Source: Planctomycetota bacterium (GTDB lineage: Bacteria > Planctomycetota > B15-G4). Taken from it: a DNA stretch of 64,000 nt. The first letter of the stretch is position 1, and each line of letters begins with the position of its first letter. The stretch is from contig JACKHP010000003.1 of the NCBI GenBank assembly GCA_020638905.1, forward strand, positions 226,049 through 290,048. Reading direction: 5' to 3'. This document shows, one piece after another, positions 23,178-32,485 of this stretch. The notes beneath the pieces were generated by a model. It was given only the letters and a program-made list of their open reading frames with translations, did not search any database and was not told the DNA's origin. The position numbers and the translations under genes are program-made.

Positions 23178-26074
23178 GGCGTGACGGCGTGCAACGCGTT
23201 GCTCGCGGTCAGTCCCACGGGGCCCGACGGATCGACGACCCACACCTGGTACCAGGTGCTCACGCCGGACGGGACCGCGGGCGGCCACGGGAAGCCGAGC
23301 GTGTAGCCGCCGTCGACGCCCACCGGCAGGCCCGCGACGATCAGGTCGGGCGCGGGCACGAGCACGCCACCCTTGAAGGGCAGCGACGCCTGGCTGAGTC
23401 CGAGGAAGAGACCCGACGTCGCACCGGGCAGCGCGCCGCTCAAGCTGAGCGTCACGGGATCGTTCGCGAGCAGCGTGCCCGCGCCGTGCAGTTGCGGCGT
23501 GGTCGTCGCGCCGGGCAGCACCGCGCCCGCGCTCTGCCACGGCGTGTCCTGCGCGTTCACGTGGATCACGATGACCACGCCGCCCGTCTCGCCGAAGTAG
23601 CTCGCATGCTGGGCACCGACGAGGAGGTCGAGCGCACCGTCGTTGTCGACGTCGCCGCCTCCCGCGAGGCCGATGCCGTACTGGTCGGTGCTGCCGGCAC
23701 CGTCGATGGCGAAGATCTTCTTTGCCAGCATCGGGTCCCAGACCTCGACGTGGCCGGACGAGGTCCCCGGACCCGACTCCTTCTTGGCGCGCAGCACGAG
23801 TTCGGACACGCCGTCGCCGGTGACGTCGCCCAGCGCAGCCACGTTGCCGCCCATCTGTCCGTCGGCCACGACACCCGGGTAGACGCCGATCGTCGATCCG
23901 TCGACGCCGGAGAACACCAGGGCGCGGCCGGCATCGGGAGCGAGCGAGTCGTCGCCCGGCTCGCCCACGAGCAGATCGGGCACGCCGTCGCCGTCCTGGT
24001 CGCCCACGCCGGCCAGCGCGCTGCCCAGCCGGCCGAGATTCCAGGTGCCGTCGCGCATCCAGAGCGTCGCACCGTCGTTGCCGGAGACGACCAGCACGCG
24101 TCCCGCGGAGAGCAGGCCGAGGCCCACGTCGTGGCCCGGCGCTCCGACGGCGAGATCGGGTACGCCGTCGCCGTCGACGTCGCCCGCCGCGGCGAGCTCG
24201 GTCGCGAACATCGAGTCGGCCTGGCTGCTCAGCACCTCGAAGAGCACGTGGCCGTCGGCGCCGGAGAAGGCCCGCGCCGCGCCGAAGTTCGGGCCGGCCA
24301 CGTCGTCGGCCGGCGCGCCCACCGCGAAGTCGCCCGCGCCGTCGCCGTCGACGTCGCCGAGGCCCGTGAGCGTCCAGCCGAACTGGTCGTTGTTCGAGAC
24401 GCCGGTGACCGACACGAGCACGCTGCCGTCGGCGCCCGAGAAGATCGTGGCCCTGCCGGGCTTCAGAGGGTTGGCGGGGAACGGTGCCGATGCCAGCAGG
24501 TCGGCGTGTCCGTCGCGGTCGACGTCGCCCACCGCCGACACCGCGTAGCCGAGACGGTCGTTCGCCGCGGTGCCGTCGATGTCGTGCAGCAGCGTGCCGT
24601 CGCGCCCCGAGAGGACCGCGATGCGTCCCGCGTTGCCGAGCGGATCGCTCGCGAGGTAGTCGCCCACGAGCAGGTCGTCCCAGCCGTCGGCGTCGACGTC
24701 GCCGGCGATCGCCACGGCCGTGCCGAAGCCGCTCGGGAAGCCGGTCTCCGGGAGCACGAACACGTCCGGGAGATCGAAGCCGCCCTCGGGGGTGACGAGC
24801 ACGACGCGTCCGGCGTCGATGCCGGCAGGTCCGTCGTGCCCCGGTGCGCCGATGAGCAGTTGCACACCGCCCGGACCCTCGACGCGCGCGAGCGCGCTGC
24901 CGAAACGCTCTCCCTCCTGCGTGCCCGGGATCTCGCCCAGCAACAGGCCGAGCTGGCCCGAGTAGACGCGCACGCGTCCGGTGCCGTTGCCGTGCAGCGT
25001 GCTCGCGAGAGGATCGCCCACGGCCACGTCGTCGAAGCCGTCGCCGTCGACGTCACCCGCCGAGCACGCGCCGGGACCCCGGTCGCCGCCCACTCCCGTG
25101 ACGCCGTGCGTGCGGATCGTGTGCCCGTCGGCGCCCGAGAGCACGACCACCGCGCTGTTCGAACTCGCCAGCACGTCGTCGAAACCGTCGCCGTCGACGT
25201 CGCCCGCGGGCGACAGGCCCTCGACCTGCGCCAGCACGGCGGACGTCCAGACGACGGAGCCCGTGGTGCCCGAAACGAGCACGACGCCGGTGTTGTTGCA
25301 GCCGAGGGCGTAGTCGCCGACGCCGTCGTCATCGAGGTCGCTCGTGGCGCACAGAGACCATCCCGGTTGGCCGGGCACCGACGCGAACTTGCCGACGTGC
25401 TCGCGCACCACGCTGCCGTCGGCGCCCGAGAGCACGAACACGCGCCCGGCGGGGATCGACCACGTCGGCACGGCTCCCGCGTCGCCCCACGGCTCGCTCA
25501 CGAGCAGGTCGGGCACGCCGTCGCCCGACAGATCGTCGAGGCCGGCCACGCCGCGTCCGTAGTAGCCGCCGCCGGGGAGCGCGAGACGCTCGCCCGCCGC
25601 GAGCACGAGCTCGCTGCCATCGTCGCCCGAGAGCAGGCGCGCGTAGCCCGCGCGGTTGGCCAGCGTCCCGGGCGACTCGTCGAAGCCGTCCTGCGGTGCG
25701 CCGGCCAGGACGTCGGCCTTGCCGTCGCCGTTCGTGTCGCCCACGACCGCGACCGCGAATCCCAGGTCGTCGAGGGCCGACACGCCGGCCGCCTCCCAGA
25801 GCAGGCTGCCGTCGGCGCCGGAGACGAGCTGCACGGCGCCGGAGTCGAGGGCGCCGCGTTGTGCGTCGGGTGCGCCGAGAACGAGCTCGGGGACGCCGTC
25901 GCCATCGACGTCCGGCGCGACGGCGAGCGTGGAGCCGAGCGTGTCGCCCGCCTGCGTCCCGTGCACCTCGAGCTGGGCGCGCGCGCCGGACGCGACGAGC
26001 AGCACGACGATCGCGAGCCAGGCGACACGACGCGCGGACGGCGCGATGCGCGGGTGCGTTGCGTGCGGGATCAT
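23174..26074 (-). CDS. Large secreted FG-GAP repeat beta-propeller protein with PFKGG module
   Basis: A signal peptide (AWLAIVVLLVASGARAQ) precedes some ten FG-GAP/VCBS units of the form GDVDGDGxxDLLVGAP, each with a Ca-binding D-x-D-G-D loop and a following VLSGADGS strand pair, the integrin-alpha-type blade. The last 100 residues (LHGAGTLLANDPVTLSLSGA to SNALHAVTP) are the PFKGG module. Such proteins are extracellular adhesive or ligand-binding propellers. ATG 26074 overlaps the upstream stop (ATGA) and its stop overlaps the lipoprotein start (GTGA). At 966 residues it is the longest protein fully inside the window. Confidence 0.9.
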   Translation of the reverse strand: MIPHATHPRIAPSARRVAWLAIVVLLVASGARAQLEVHGTQAGDTLGSTLAVAPDVDGDGVPELVLGAPDAQRGALDSGAVQLVSGADGSLLWEAAGVSALDDLGFAVAVVGDTNGDGKADVLAGAPQDGFDESPGTLANRAGYARLLSGDDGSELVLAAGERLALPGGGYYGRGVAGLDDLSGDGVPDLLVSEPWGDAGAVPTWSIPAGRVFVLSGADGSVVREHVGKFASVPGQPGWSLCATSDLDDDGVGDYALGCNNTGVVLVSGTTGSVVWTSAVLAQVEGLSPAGDVDGDGFDDVLASSNSAVVVLSGADGHTIRTHGVTGVGGDRGPGACSAGDVDGDGFDDVAVGDPLASTLHGNGTGRVRVYSGQLGLLLGEIPGTQEGERFGSALARVEGPGGVQLLIGAPGHDGPAGIDAGRVVLVTPEGGFDLPDVFVLPETGFPSGFGTAVAIAGDVDADGWDDLLVGDYLASDPLGNAGRIAVLSGRDGTLLHDIDGTAANDRLGYAVSAVGDVDRDGHADLLASAPFPANPLKPGRATIFSGADGSVLVSVTGVSNNDQFGWTLTGLGDVDGDGAGDFAVGAPADDVAGPNFGAARAFSGADGHVLFEVLSSQADSMFATELAAAGDVDGDGVPDLAVGAPGHDVGLGLLSAGRVLVVSGNDGATLWMRDGTWNLGRLGSALAGVGDQDGDGVPDLLVGEPGDDSLAPDAGRALVFSGVDGSTIGVYPGVVADGQMGGNVAALGDVTGDGVSELVLRAKKESGPGTSSGHVEVWDPMLAKKIFAIDGAGSTDQYGIGLAGGGDVDNDGALDLLVGAQHASYFGETGGVVIVIHVNAQDTPWQSAGAVLPGATTTPQLHGAGTLLANDPVTLSLSGALPGATSGLFLGLSQASLPFKGGVLVPAPDLIVAGLPVGVDGGYTLGFPWPPAVPSGVSTWYQVWVVDPSGPVGLTASNALHAVTP

Positions 26075-27339
26075 CGTCCCCCTCCTGTGACGCCGGTCCA
26101 CAGGTCGACGTTGCCGATGCCGAAGAGCGGCAGGTACGTGCGCCAGACGGTGCCGGCCGCCGCGCGGTCGCCGCTCAGCGCGACCGACTCGCCCAGCGCG
26201 TCGCCGCTCGTCGGTTGCGCGGGGAGCAGCTTCGCGCCTTCGCTCCAGACGCCGCCCGTGAGGACGAAGATGCGCGCGGCGCCGGCCTGGGGCGCGGCGT
26301 CGTCGTCCTCGGGCAGGCCGACGATCAGCCGCTCGCCCTGCAGATCGAGCGCGCTGCCGACGTGCGCCAGCGTCCGCGGGACGGCTTCGCCCACCCAGGC
26401 CTGCTGCGTCCAGCCGGCAGCGTCCTCCCAGACGGCCACCGCGCCCGCGTGACGCTTGCCGCCGACCGTGCGCTGCGGTGCGCCGATCGCGAGGCGCGTG
26501 CCGTCGAGCGCGAGGGTGAGTCCGAAGCGGTCACCGGATGCGCCGTCCGGCGCGACGAGCTTGTCGGCCTGCGTCCACACGCTGCCGTCGAACGTGAAGC
26601 GGTAGACGGCGCCCGCACCGGGGACGACGCCGTCGGCGATCGGCGCGCCCACGAACACGCCCCCGGTGCCGACGGCGACGCTGCGCCCGAAGCGCTGGTC
26701 GGCGCCGCCGTCGTCGGGCTCGAGCAGCGCTTCTTCGGTCCACACGCCGGCCACCTCGCGGTAGACCCACGCGCGTCCCGAGCCTTCGCCGGACGGGTCG
26801 GCGTACGGCGCGCCCACCACCGCCAGGTCGCCGAAGAGCGCCACCGCGAGGCCGAAGTGGTCGCCGCCGGCGGCGAGCGCGGGTTGCAGGCGCGCGACGC
26901 GCGTCCAGGTGCCGGCGTCGCGTTCGAAGACGTACGCTGCGCCGCGCTGGAAGCCGGGCTGCGTCCAGTTGCCGTCGCTCACGCCGAACGCACCGGCGAG
27001 CAGCGTGTCGCCGTCGAGGGCCAACGACGCGCCGAGGTTCGCGCCGTAGAGGTCGGACGGATCGACGTCGAGCTCGGCCTGCAGCTGCCACGCGCCGCCG
27101 TCGTGCACGAAGACGTGCACCGAGCCGGTGTCCGTGTCGCCGTCGTTGTCGCTCGGCGCCCCGACCGCGAGCGTCGTGCCCTCGAGCGCGACGGCCTGGC
27201 CGAAGAGGTCCTCGTGCACCTCGTCGGGCGTGAGCGTGGTCTCGAAGGTCTGCGCGCGCAGCGGCACGGCGAGCGCGCACACGAGCGCCACGCACGGGAG
27301 CGAGGGCGCCACGGCACGCGTCATGGAGGTGGTCGTCAT
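26071..27339 (-). CDS. Secreted FG-GAP-like (integrin-alpha type) propeller protein
   Basis: A signal peptide (LPCVALVCALAVPLRAQ) is followed by about seven blades of the pattern FGxAVALxGDxLAVGAPxxD with VHVFVHDGGAWQLQAEL-type strands. Unlike the next gene the blades mostly lack the full D-x-D-G-D loop, and there is no PFKGG module; the protein ends GNVDLWTGVTGGGR. Probably an extracellular propeller that works with the larger FG-GAP protein encoded by the overlapping next gene. It is the first gene of the operon; TACCAT lies 86 bp upstream of its ATG. Confidence 0.85.
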   Translation of the reverse strand: MTTTSMTRAVAPSLPCVALVCALAVPLRAQTFETTLTPDEVHEDLFGQAVALEGTTLAVGAPSDNDGDTDTGSVHVFVHDGGAWQLQAELDVDPSDLYGANLGASLALDGDTLLAGAFGVSDGNWTQPGFQRGAAYVFERDAGTWTRVARLQPALAAGGDHFGLAVALFGDLAVVGAPYADPSGEGSGRAWVYREVAGVWTEEALLEPDDGGADQRFGRSVAVGTGGVFVGAPIADGVVPGAGAVYRFTFDGSVWTQADKLVAPDGASGDRFGLTLALDGTRLAIGAPQRTVGGKRHAGAVAVWEDAAGWTQQAWVGEAVPRTLAHVGSALDLQGERLIVGLPEDDDAAPQAGAARIFVLTGGVWSEGAKLLPAQPTSGDALGESVALSGDRAAAGTVWRTYLPLFGIGNVDLWTGVTGGGR

Positions 27340-27425
27340 CGAAGCCTCGTCGGGTGCGGGAGGGACGACCGTGGACCCGCCCGACCGCTCCGTCGGGCCG
27401 ACGCTCCCCGGACTTCCCGGGGGCC

Positions 27426-27431
27426 ATGGTA
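27426..27431 (-). promoter_or_regulatory. Putative -10 hexamer TACCAT before the propeller operon
   Basis: TACCAT lies 86 bp upstream of ATG 27339, in the 148-bp gap after the TlpA-like gene. No -35 recognised. Confidence 0.25.
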
Positions 27432-27487
27432 CTCCCGTCCGGCCGCCGCGGGCAGCGCGTCGCCCCCCCGGGGCCCGGGCCGACCCG

Positions 27488-29026
27488 TCACGGAGGCCCG
27501 AACAAGAACGCGCGGGCGGCTGACTCCCAGTCGCCACGGCCGTAGGCGAGCACGAGGGAGTGCCCACGCGGCGTCACGAGGATCTTGGTCGGGAAGCCCG
27601 TGACGCCGAACGCGCTCGTGACGTCGTCGTCGCCGAGGACCACCGGGAAGGTGTCGCCGCGCTCGCGCCGGACGCGGTCCACCGTGGCGGCCGTGTCGCG
27701 ACACGCCACCGTGAGCACGGCGGCACGCCCGTCGGCGCGCTGCGAGCACGCGCGGTGCAGCGCCTCGATCGCGGGGAGTTCCGCGCGACACGGCCCGCAC
27801 CACGTCCCCCAGAAGTCGAGCAGCACCCAGCGGCCGCGCAGGTCGGACAGCCGCAGCGTCGTGCCGTCCGGCGTCGGGAGTTCGAAGTCGGGCGCGCTCG
27901 GGAGACGCGCGTCGAGCAGGTCGAGCAGTGCCTGCTCGACATCGCGTTCGGGCGCGAGCCGGACGAACGCGGCGCGCGCCTGCTCGATGCGAGCCGGCGT
28001 GGCGAGGACGAGCTCGAGCCACGCCTGCAGGGCGTCCCGCGGCCGGCCGAGATCCTCCAGCCGGGCGGCGCACTCGGCGCGCGGGTCGAACGCACCGCCG
28101 AGGCACACCTGCTCGTACGACAGCGCCGCGGCCGTCACGCCCTGTTCGGCGAGACCGGGCGCCCCGCGCGCGGCGCGCAGGAGCCAGCGCACCTCTTCAT
28201 CCGGGTCGTCGGCGCAGAACCGCCGCGCGTGGACGAGGCACGCCTGGGCCAGCACGTAGCGCTCCCGCGCGCGTCGCGCGGCGTCGACCGCCACAGACGC
28301 GTCGCAGCGCCGCTCGAGGTCGTCGACGAGATCGAGCGAGGCGCGCCGCGCGACGTCGTGCAGCTCGGGATGCGAGGCCGCCTCGTCCACGAGCAGGAGC
28401 CGGTAGCGCTCGGAGCGCGCACCGTCCGCCGCCGGACGCGCGAGCGCGGCGCGCAGCGCCCGCGGCGTGTCGTCCGACGCGAGCACGTCGACCCAGGCGA
28501 GCAACGAGGAGACGATCTGCCGCGCGGGACCGCCCGCGTCCGCCACGCGTTCGAGCAACGCACGGTGCGCGGCGAGGTCGACATCGGCGCGGGGACGCGG
28601 CGCGAAACGCTGCGCGTACGACTCGTGCACCCAGCTCTCGAACGCGGGAGGCGCGACGTCCGCGAGTCGCAGCATGAGCGGCAGCGCGAGCTCGAGGTCG
28701 TCGTCGATGCGCACGCGCAGCCGGTTGCCGATCTGGTACGCCTGCTCGAGCGCTTCGTCGGGCACGCCCCGGAAGACGCGCTCCGACTCGGCCGGCTCGT
28801 CGAGCCAGTCGAGGACGAGCGACTTCTCGAGCTGGTACGGCCAGTCGCAGGCGTGGGACGCGTCGTGTGCCGTCCACCACGCGTCGAGCCGCGCGCGCGC
28901 CTCGACGCTCGATCCGCTCTCGGCGCACGCCTCGTAGAGCGCCCGCATCTCGGCCACCGCGGCGTCGTCGACCGGCCACACGGGCGAGCTCGCCGCGAGG
29001 ACGAGGACGATCAGGAGAGCCGGCAT
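27488..29026 (-). CDS. TlpA/thioredoxin-like disulfide reductase with long N-terminal helical domain
   Basis: The C-terminal 140 residues are a TlpA-like thioredoxin fold: LRGRWVLLDFWGTWCGPCRA with Cys410-x-x-Cys413 and the cis-proline loop GVTGFPTKILVTP (Pro479). The first 370 residues are helical, with several cysteines (CAESG, CDWPYQL, RCDASV) but no family I recognise. A short signal peptide (LLIVLVLAASSPVWP) puts the protein in the periplasm. It probably reduces or shuttles disulfides in extracytoplasmic proteins such as cytochromes. The long N-terminal part is unusual; other TlpA proteins are 150-250 residues. Confidence 0.85.
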   Translation of the reverse strand: MPALLIVLVLAASSPVWPVDDAAVAEMRALYEACAESGSSVEARARLDAWWTAHDASHACDWPYQLEKSLVLDWLDEPAESERVFRGVPDEALEQAYQIGNRLRVRIDDDLELALPLMLRLADVAPPAFESWVHESYAQRFAPRPRADVDLAAHRALLERVADAGGPARQIVSSLLAWVDVLASDDTPRALRAALARPAADGARSERYRLLLVDEAASHPELHDVARRASLDLVDDLERRCDASVAVDAARRARERYVLAQACLVHARRFCADDPDEEVRWLLRAARGAPGLAEQGVTAAALSYEQVCLGGAFDPRAECAARLEDLGRPRDALQAWLELVLATPARIEQARAAFVRLAPERDVEQALLDLLDARLPSAPDFELPTPDGTTLRLSDLRGRWVLLDFWGTWCGPCRAELPAIEALHRACSQRADGRAAVLTVACRDTAATVDRVRRERGDTFPVVLGDDDVTSAFGVTGFPTKILVTPRGHSLVLAYGRGDWESAARAFLFGPP

Positions 29027-29132
29027 GGGCGAACCTCGGCGAGTCGGGAGCCGGCGGACGTCCGCCGTGTGCCGTCCCGTACGCGCCGCGCACGCCTCGC
29101 GCTGAAGTCCGATCGCCCCGGGGGGAGCGACG

Positions 29133-30968
29133 TCACTTGCCGAGCATCTGCCAGAGGTTCGGGACCTCGCCGATCGTGAGCCCCGCGTTCACGAGTCCCA
29201 TCAATCCCTCACCGGCCACGAGTCCCGACGCGAGCACGAAGTCGTACTTCTTGACCGAGTCGGGACTGAGGCGCCGCCACACCAGCCACACGAGCAGGCC
29301 GAGGAACATCTGCACCGAGTTGTACGCCGGCACGATGAACGCGATGCCCATCGCGAGGCCGCTCGGCAGCCAGGGCCTGATCGTGGCGATCTTGCGCAGC
29401 AGCGGGATCGCGATGCCGACCAGCGTGGCGAGGGTCACCGCCGTCAGCGCGTGGGGAGGCAGGGCGTCGAGGCCCTGCGCGAGCAGCTCGGCCATGGCCT
29501 TCCACGCGTTGGCCGCGGGCGCCGTGAGCTTCGTGCCGCCGATCGGGTAGGCCGTCGTGAAGAGGCGGTAGGCCGGGACGACGAGCACCACGCCGGTCAG
29601 GATGCCGACGAGCTGCGCCAGGAACTGCTTCCTCGGGGAGGCCCCGAGCAGGTGTCCGGTCTTGAGGTCCTGCATCATGTCGCCGGCCTGGCTGGCGCCG
29701 GCGCCGGTGATCGCCGCACACATGAGGTTCGTGCCGGTCGAGCCGGGCGAGACGGCGCCGAAGACGAGCTGCGTGACCTTGCCCATGCCGCCCACGGGGT
29801 TGATGTCGGTCTCGCCGGTCGAGCGCACCGCCACGACCGCGAGCACGCTCGAGAGCGCCACCGCGATGAGCGTCATCCACCACGGGATGCCGAAGATGCT
29901 CTGGGCGAGGACGCAGGTGAGCGCCGAGCCGGCCGCGAGACCGCCCATCCACCACGAGTTCGGGATCGATTCGGGGTCGGGCTGCCCGCCTTCGGAGAGC
30001 GTCGAGCCGAAGCGGAACGCGCGCACGAACGTCTTCCACGAGAGCAGCAGCGCGGTGAGCGACTCGGACACCATGAGCGCCACGCCGGGCCAGAGGATCC
30101 AGCCGCGCGCGCCGTCCTTGTAGGACATGACGGCGCCGGGAGCCCAGCCCTGGGCCTGGGCATGCGGGGCCAGCACGCCCCAGGCGACGATCGCGCCGAG
30201 CAGCAGCGACCACGCGACGCGCGGACCGATCAGGAAGCCCGCGCCGAAGAGCGACGGGCCGAGCGAGAGCGTGAAGCTCCACGTGGCGAGCCCGGCGAAC
30301 ACCGTCCCGGGGAACCACACGTGCAGCGGAGGGGCCTCGAGTTCGGGGACGAAGTAGAACGCGAGCGTGTAGAGCGCCGCGCCGCCGGTCGCCCAGAACA
30401 GGACGCGGGCCTTCTTGAGCGCCGCCTGGCCGCCGTCGTCGTCGCCGTGACCGTGCATCGCGAGCACGGTCTCGCACGTGGCCGTCCCGGTCGGGAACCG
30501 CAGCTTCTCGACCACGACCATCTGACGGCGCAGCGGTACCGCGAAGAACACGCCCAGGAACGCCACGGCGAGCGACCAGCCCACGAGGTCGTACCACGGG
30601 AAGTCGTAGCCGAGCATCTTCATGGCCGGGATGGCCGCCACGAAGCCGCCCGCCGACGCCATCTGCCCGGCCGCGGAGCCGGCGGTCTGGGTGATGTTCG
30701 TCTCGAGCACCGAGAGCTTCTTGCCGGTCGACGCGAAGAGCGCGTAGCCGAGCACGGCGCAGGTGATCGAGGCGCCGAACGTCCAGCCGATCTTGAGGCC
30801 GATGTAGACGTTCGTGCAGGCCGCGACGCTGCCCACCAGGCAGCCCACGACGAGCGCGCGCAGCGTGAGCTGGGCCTCGCCCGGCTCGGGGAAGTAGCGC
30901 TGCTCGGACGCCGCCTCCTGCTCGGCTTCGGGACCGCCCGCATCGGGCGCTTCGGTCGTCGTGCTCAA
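29133..30968 (-). CDS. OPT family oligopeptide transporter (second paralogue)
   Basis: The 611-residue protein shares the OPT signature with the product of 18667-20661: AQLTLRALVVGCLVGSVAAC, NVYIGLKIGWTFGASITCAV, ETNITQTAGSAAGQMASAGG, FPTGTATCETVLAMH, TDINPVGGMGKVTQLVFG and LKTGHLLGASPRKQFLAQ. It has a shorter periplasmic insertion and an extended His/Asp stretch (HGHGDDDGGQ) in a loop, which could bind metal. The two are clearly paralogous but divergent, so different substrates are likely. The gene appears to be transcribed alone. Confidence 0.93.
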   Translation of the reverse strand: MSTTTEAPDAGGPEAEQEAASEQRYFPEPGEAQLTLRALVVGCLVGSVAACTNVYIGLKIGWTFGASITCAVLGYALFASTGKKLSVLETNITQTAGSAAGQMASAGGFVAAIPAMKMLGYDFPWYDLVGWSLAVAFLGVFFAVPLRRQMVVVEKLRFPTGTATCETVLAMHGHGDDDGGQAALKKARVLFWATGGAALYTLAFYFVPELEAPPLHVWFPGTVFAGLATWSFTLSLGPSLFGAGFLIGPRVAWSLLLGAIVAWGVLAPHAQAQGWAPGAVMSYKDGARGWILWPGVALMVSESLTALLLSWKTFVRAFRFGSTLSEGGQPDPESIPNSWWMGGLAAGSALTCVLAQSIFGIPWWMTLIAVALSSVLAVVAVRSTGETDINPVGGMGKVTQLVFGAVSPGSTGTNLMCAAITGAGASQAGDMMQDLKTGHLLGASPRKQFLAQLVGILTGVVLVVPAYRLFTTAYPIGGTKLTAPAANAWKAMAELLAQGLDALPPHALTAVTLATLVGIAIPLLRKIATIRPWLPSGLAMGIAFIVPAYNSVQMFLGLLVWLVWRRLSPDSVKKYDFVLASGLVAGEGLMGLVNAGLTIGEVPNLWQMLGK

Positions 30969-31080
30969 GGTGGCCTCCGCGGGGGGTCGGGATCGTTCCG
31001 GGAGGTGCTTTCTGGCAACACCGCCGACCCCGGTGCAAGCACGAAAGACGGTGGGCTGCCGGCCGCGGCCGACGCGCGGC

Positions 31081-31776
31081 TCAGCCGCGCACGACGAAGA
31101 GCGCCATCGCGTAGCTCAGCGAGGCCGCGCGCCGGCGTGCGACGAAGCGTTCGACCGTCTCTGCCGGGAACTCGATGCGCAGGATCCGCTCGAGCTCGTC
31201 GGCGCTGTCCGCCTGCCAGCCGGCGTCGACGTCGAGACGCTCGGCGCCCTGCGCGCGCCACCACGCGGCGGTCGCCTCGGGATCGAGGTCGGCGTTGCCC
31301 CCCACCGCGTCGCGCAGCAGGTCGGCGAAGTCGCCGTGCGTCCACGCGTTGTCGATCGCGACGAAGACGCCGCCCGGCGCGAGCACCCGACGCACCTCGT
31401 GCAACCCGCGTTCGGCGCCGGCGCCAAAGAAGTACGCGAAGCGCGCGTGGACCACGTCGAAGCTCGCGTCCTCGCACGGCAGGTGCTCGGCCGAGCCGAG
31501 TTCGGCCGACACGTGCGGCAGGTGCGCGACGCGCGCCCGGGCGGCCCCGAGCAGGTCGGGATCGGGCTCGACGCCGAGCACGGAGGACGCGTCGGCGTAG
31601 CGCGGCAACCAGAATCCCGTGCCGCAGCCGACGTCGAGCAGGCGCCTGCCGCGCCAGTCGGCGACCTCGCGCAGCGCCACATCGAGCCGGCCGTCGCGCG
31701 CGAGTGCCTCGTTCTCGCGCTCGTAGACCTCGGGATGCCGCCGGATGTTCGGCGCGGGACGCCAGTCGGAGGTCAT
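31081..31776 (-). CDS. SAM-dependent methyltransferase (class I)
   Basis: The 231-residue protein has motif I LLDVGCGTGFWLPRYA (about 45-60), an acidic motif II (VLGVEPDPDLL), DASFDVVHARFAYFF and the RVLAPGGVFVAIDNAW post-motif, as in type-11 methyltransferases acting on small molecules. The acceptor cannot be inferred. ATG 31776 lies 30 bp after the stop of the CBS-domain gene on the same strand, so the two are probably co-transcribed. Confidence 0.9.
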   Translation of the reverse strand: MTSDWRPAPNIRRHPEVYERENEALARDGRLDVALREVADWRGRRLLDVGCGTGFWLPRYADASSVLGVEPDPDLLGAARARVAHLPHVSAELGSAEHLPCEDASFDVVHARFAYFFGAGAERGLHEVRRVLAPGGVFVAIDNAWTHGDFADLLRDAVGGNADLDPEATAAWWRAQGAERLDVDAGWQADSADELERILRIEFPAETVERFVARRRAASLSYAMALFVVRG

Positions 31777-31806
31777 GACGAACCCGCCGGCCCCTCGACG
31801 CGACGC

Positions 31807-32310
31807 CTACAGCTTGTTCGCGAGCAGCCGCACCACGTCGGTGGTCGAGATGATGCCGACCACGCGGGCTCCCTCGGTCACGACCACGCGGTGGATGCCC
31901 TCGCCCGCCATCGTGCGGCAGATCTCCTTGAGCGATGCCTCGGGCGCCACGCGGATGACCTTGGGGTTCATCCAGTCGGCGACGCGCTGGTCGCCCAGCA
32001 CCTCGCGGCTGTAGTCGTCGCGGCCGTACTGCTCGGGCTCGTCCCAGGGGGCGCGCTCGCTCTCGTCGACGTCGGCCAGCTCGTCGTTGCGCTCGGTCAC
32101 GAGGCGCCCGCGCAGGACGTGCTCCTTGCGCGCGATGTCGTGCAGCGAGAGGACGCCCACGAGGTTGCCGCCGGCGTCGACCACCGGCGCGCCGCTGATG
32201 CGCTCGTCCTCGAAGATCTCGATGGCCTCGAGCACCGACGCGTCGACCGCGAGGGTCAGCACCTTCGCCTGCATCATGTCCTTGGCGGTGACGTGGGTCA
32301 GGGCGGTCAT
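31807..32310 (-). CDS. CBS-pair domain protein
   Basis: This 167-residue protein is a single CBS pair: AKDMMQAKVLTLAVDASVLE with SGAPVVDAGGNLVGVLSLHD, then VADWMNPKVIRVAPEASLKE with HRVVVTEGARVVGIISTTDV. An acidic insert (DELADVDESERAPWDEPEQY) separates the two halves. CBS pairs sense adenosine nucleotides; a stand-alone protein of this size is usually a regulator of unknown partner. A promoter candidate TTTACC-N18-TATCCT lies 38 bp upstream of ATG 32310. Confidence 0.92.
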   Translation of the reverse strand: MTALTHVTAKDMMQAKVLTLAVDASVLEAIEIFEDERISGAPVVDAGGNLVGVLSLHDIARKEHVLRGRLVTERNDELADVDESERAPWDEPEQYGRDDYSREVLGDQRVADWMNPKVIRVAPEASLKEICRTMAGEGIHRVVVTEGARVVGIISTTDVVRLLANKL

Positions 32311-32348
32311 CGAGGTCTCCTCTTCGGCGGGTGGGCAAACGTCCGTAG

Positions 32349-32378
32349 AGGATAGGAAGCGGGCCGCACTCCGGTAAA
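32349..32378 (-). promoter_or_regulatory. Putative promoter TTTACC-N18-TATCCT before the CBS gene
   Basis: On the minus strand TTTACC (32378-32373) and TATCCT (32354-32349) are 18 bp apart, 38 bp before ATG 32310. One of the two best-formed promoter candidates here. Confidence 0.5.
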
Positions 32379-32485
32379 GCGGCGTCCGGGAACGGCGGGC
32401 GGCAGGACCAGGGGACCGCACCCGCCGACCTCGATGCGTCGACGATCGCGGGGTCCCGCGCACGTTCCGCGGCCTGCGGCGCGCG

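Noticed and set aside
23027..26452. A 1141-residue plus-strand frame opposite the FG-GAP operon
   Set aside because: Composition is typical of antisense high-GC shadow; the minus strand has clean FG-GAP repeats, signal peptides and overlapping starts.
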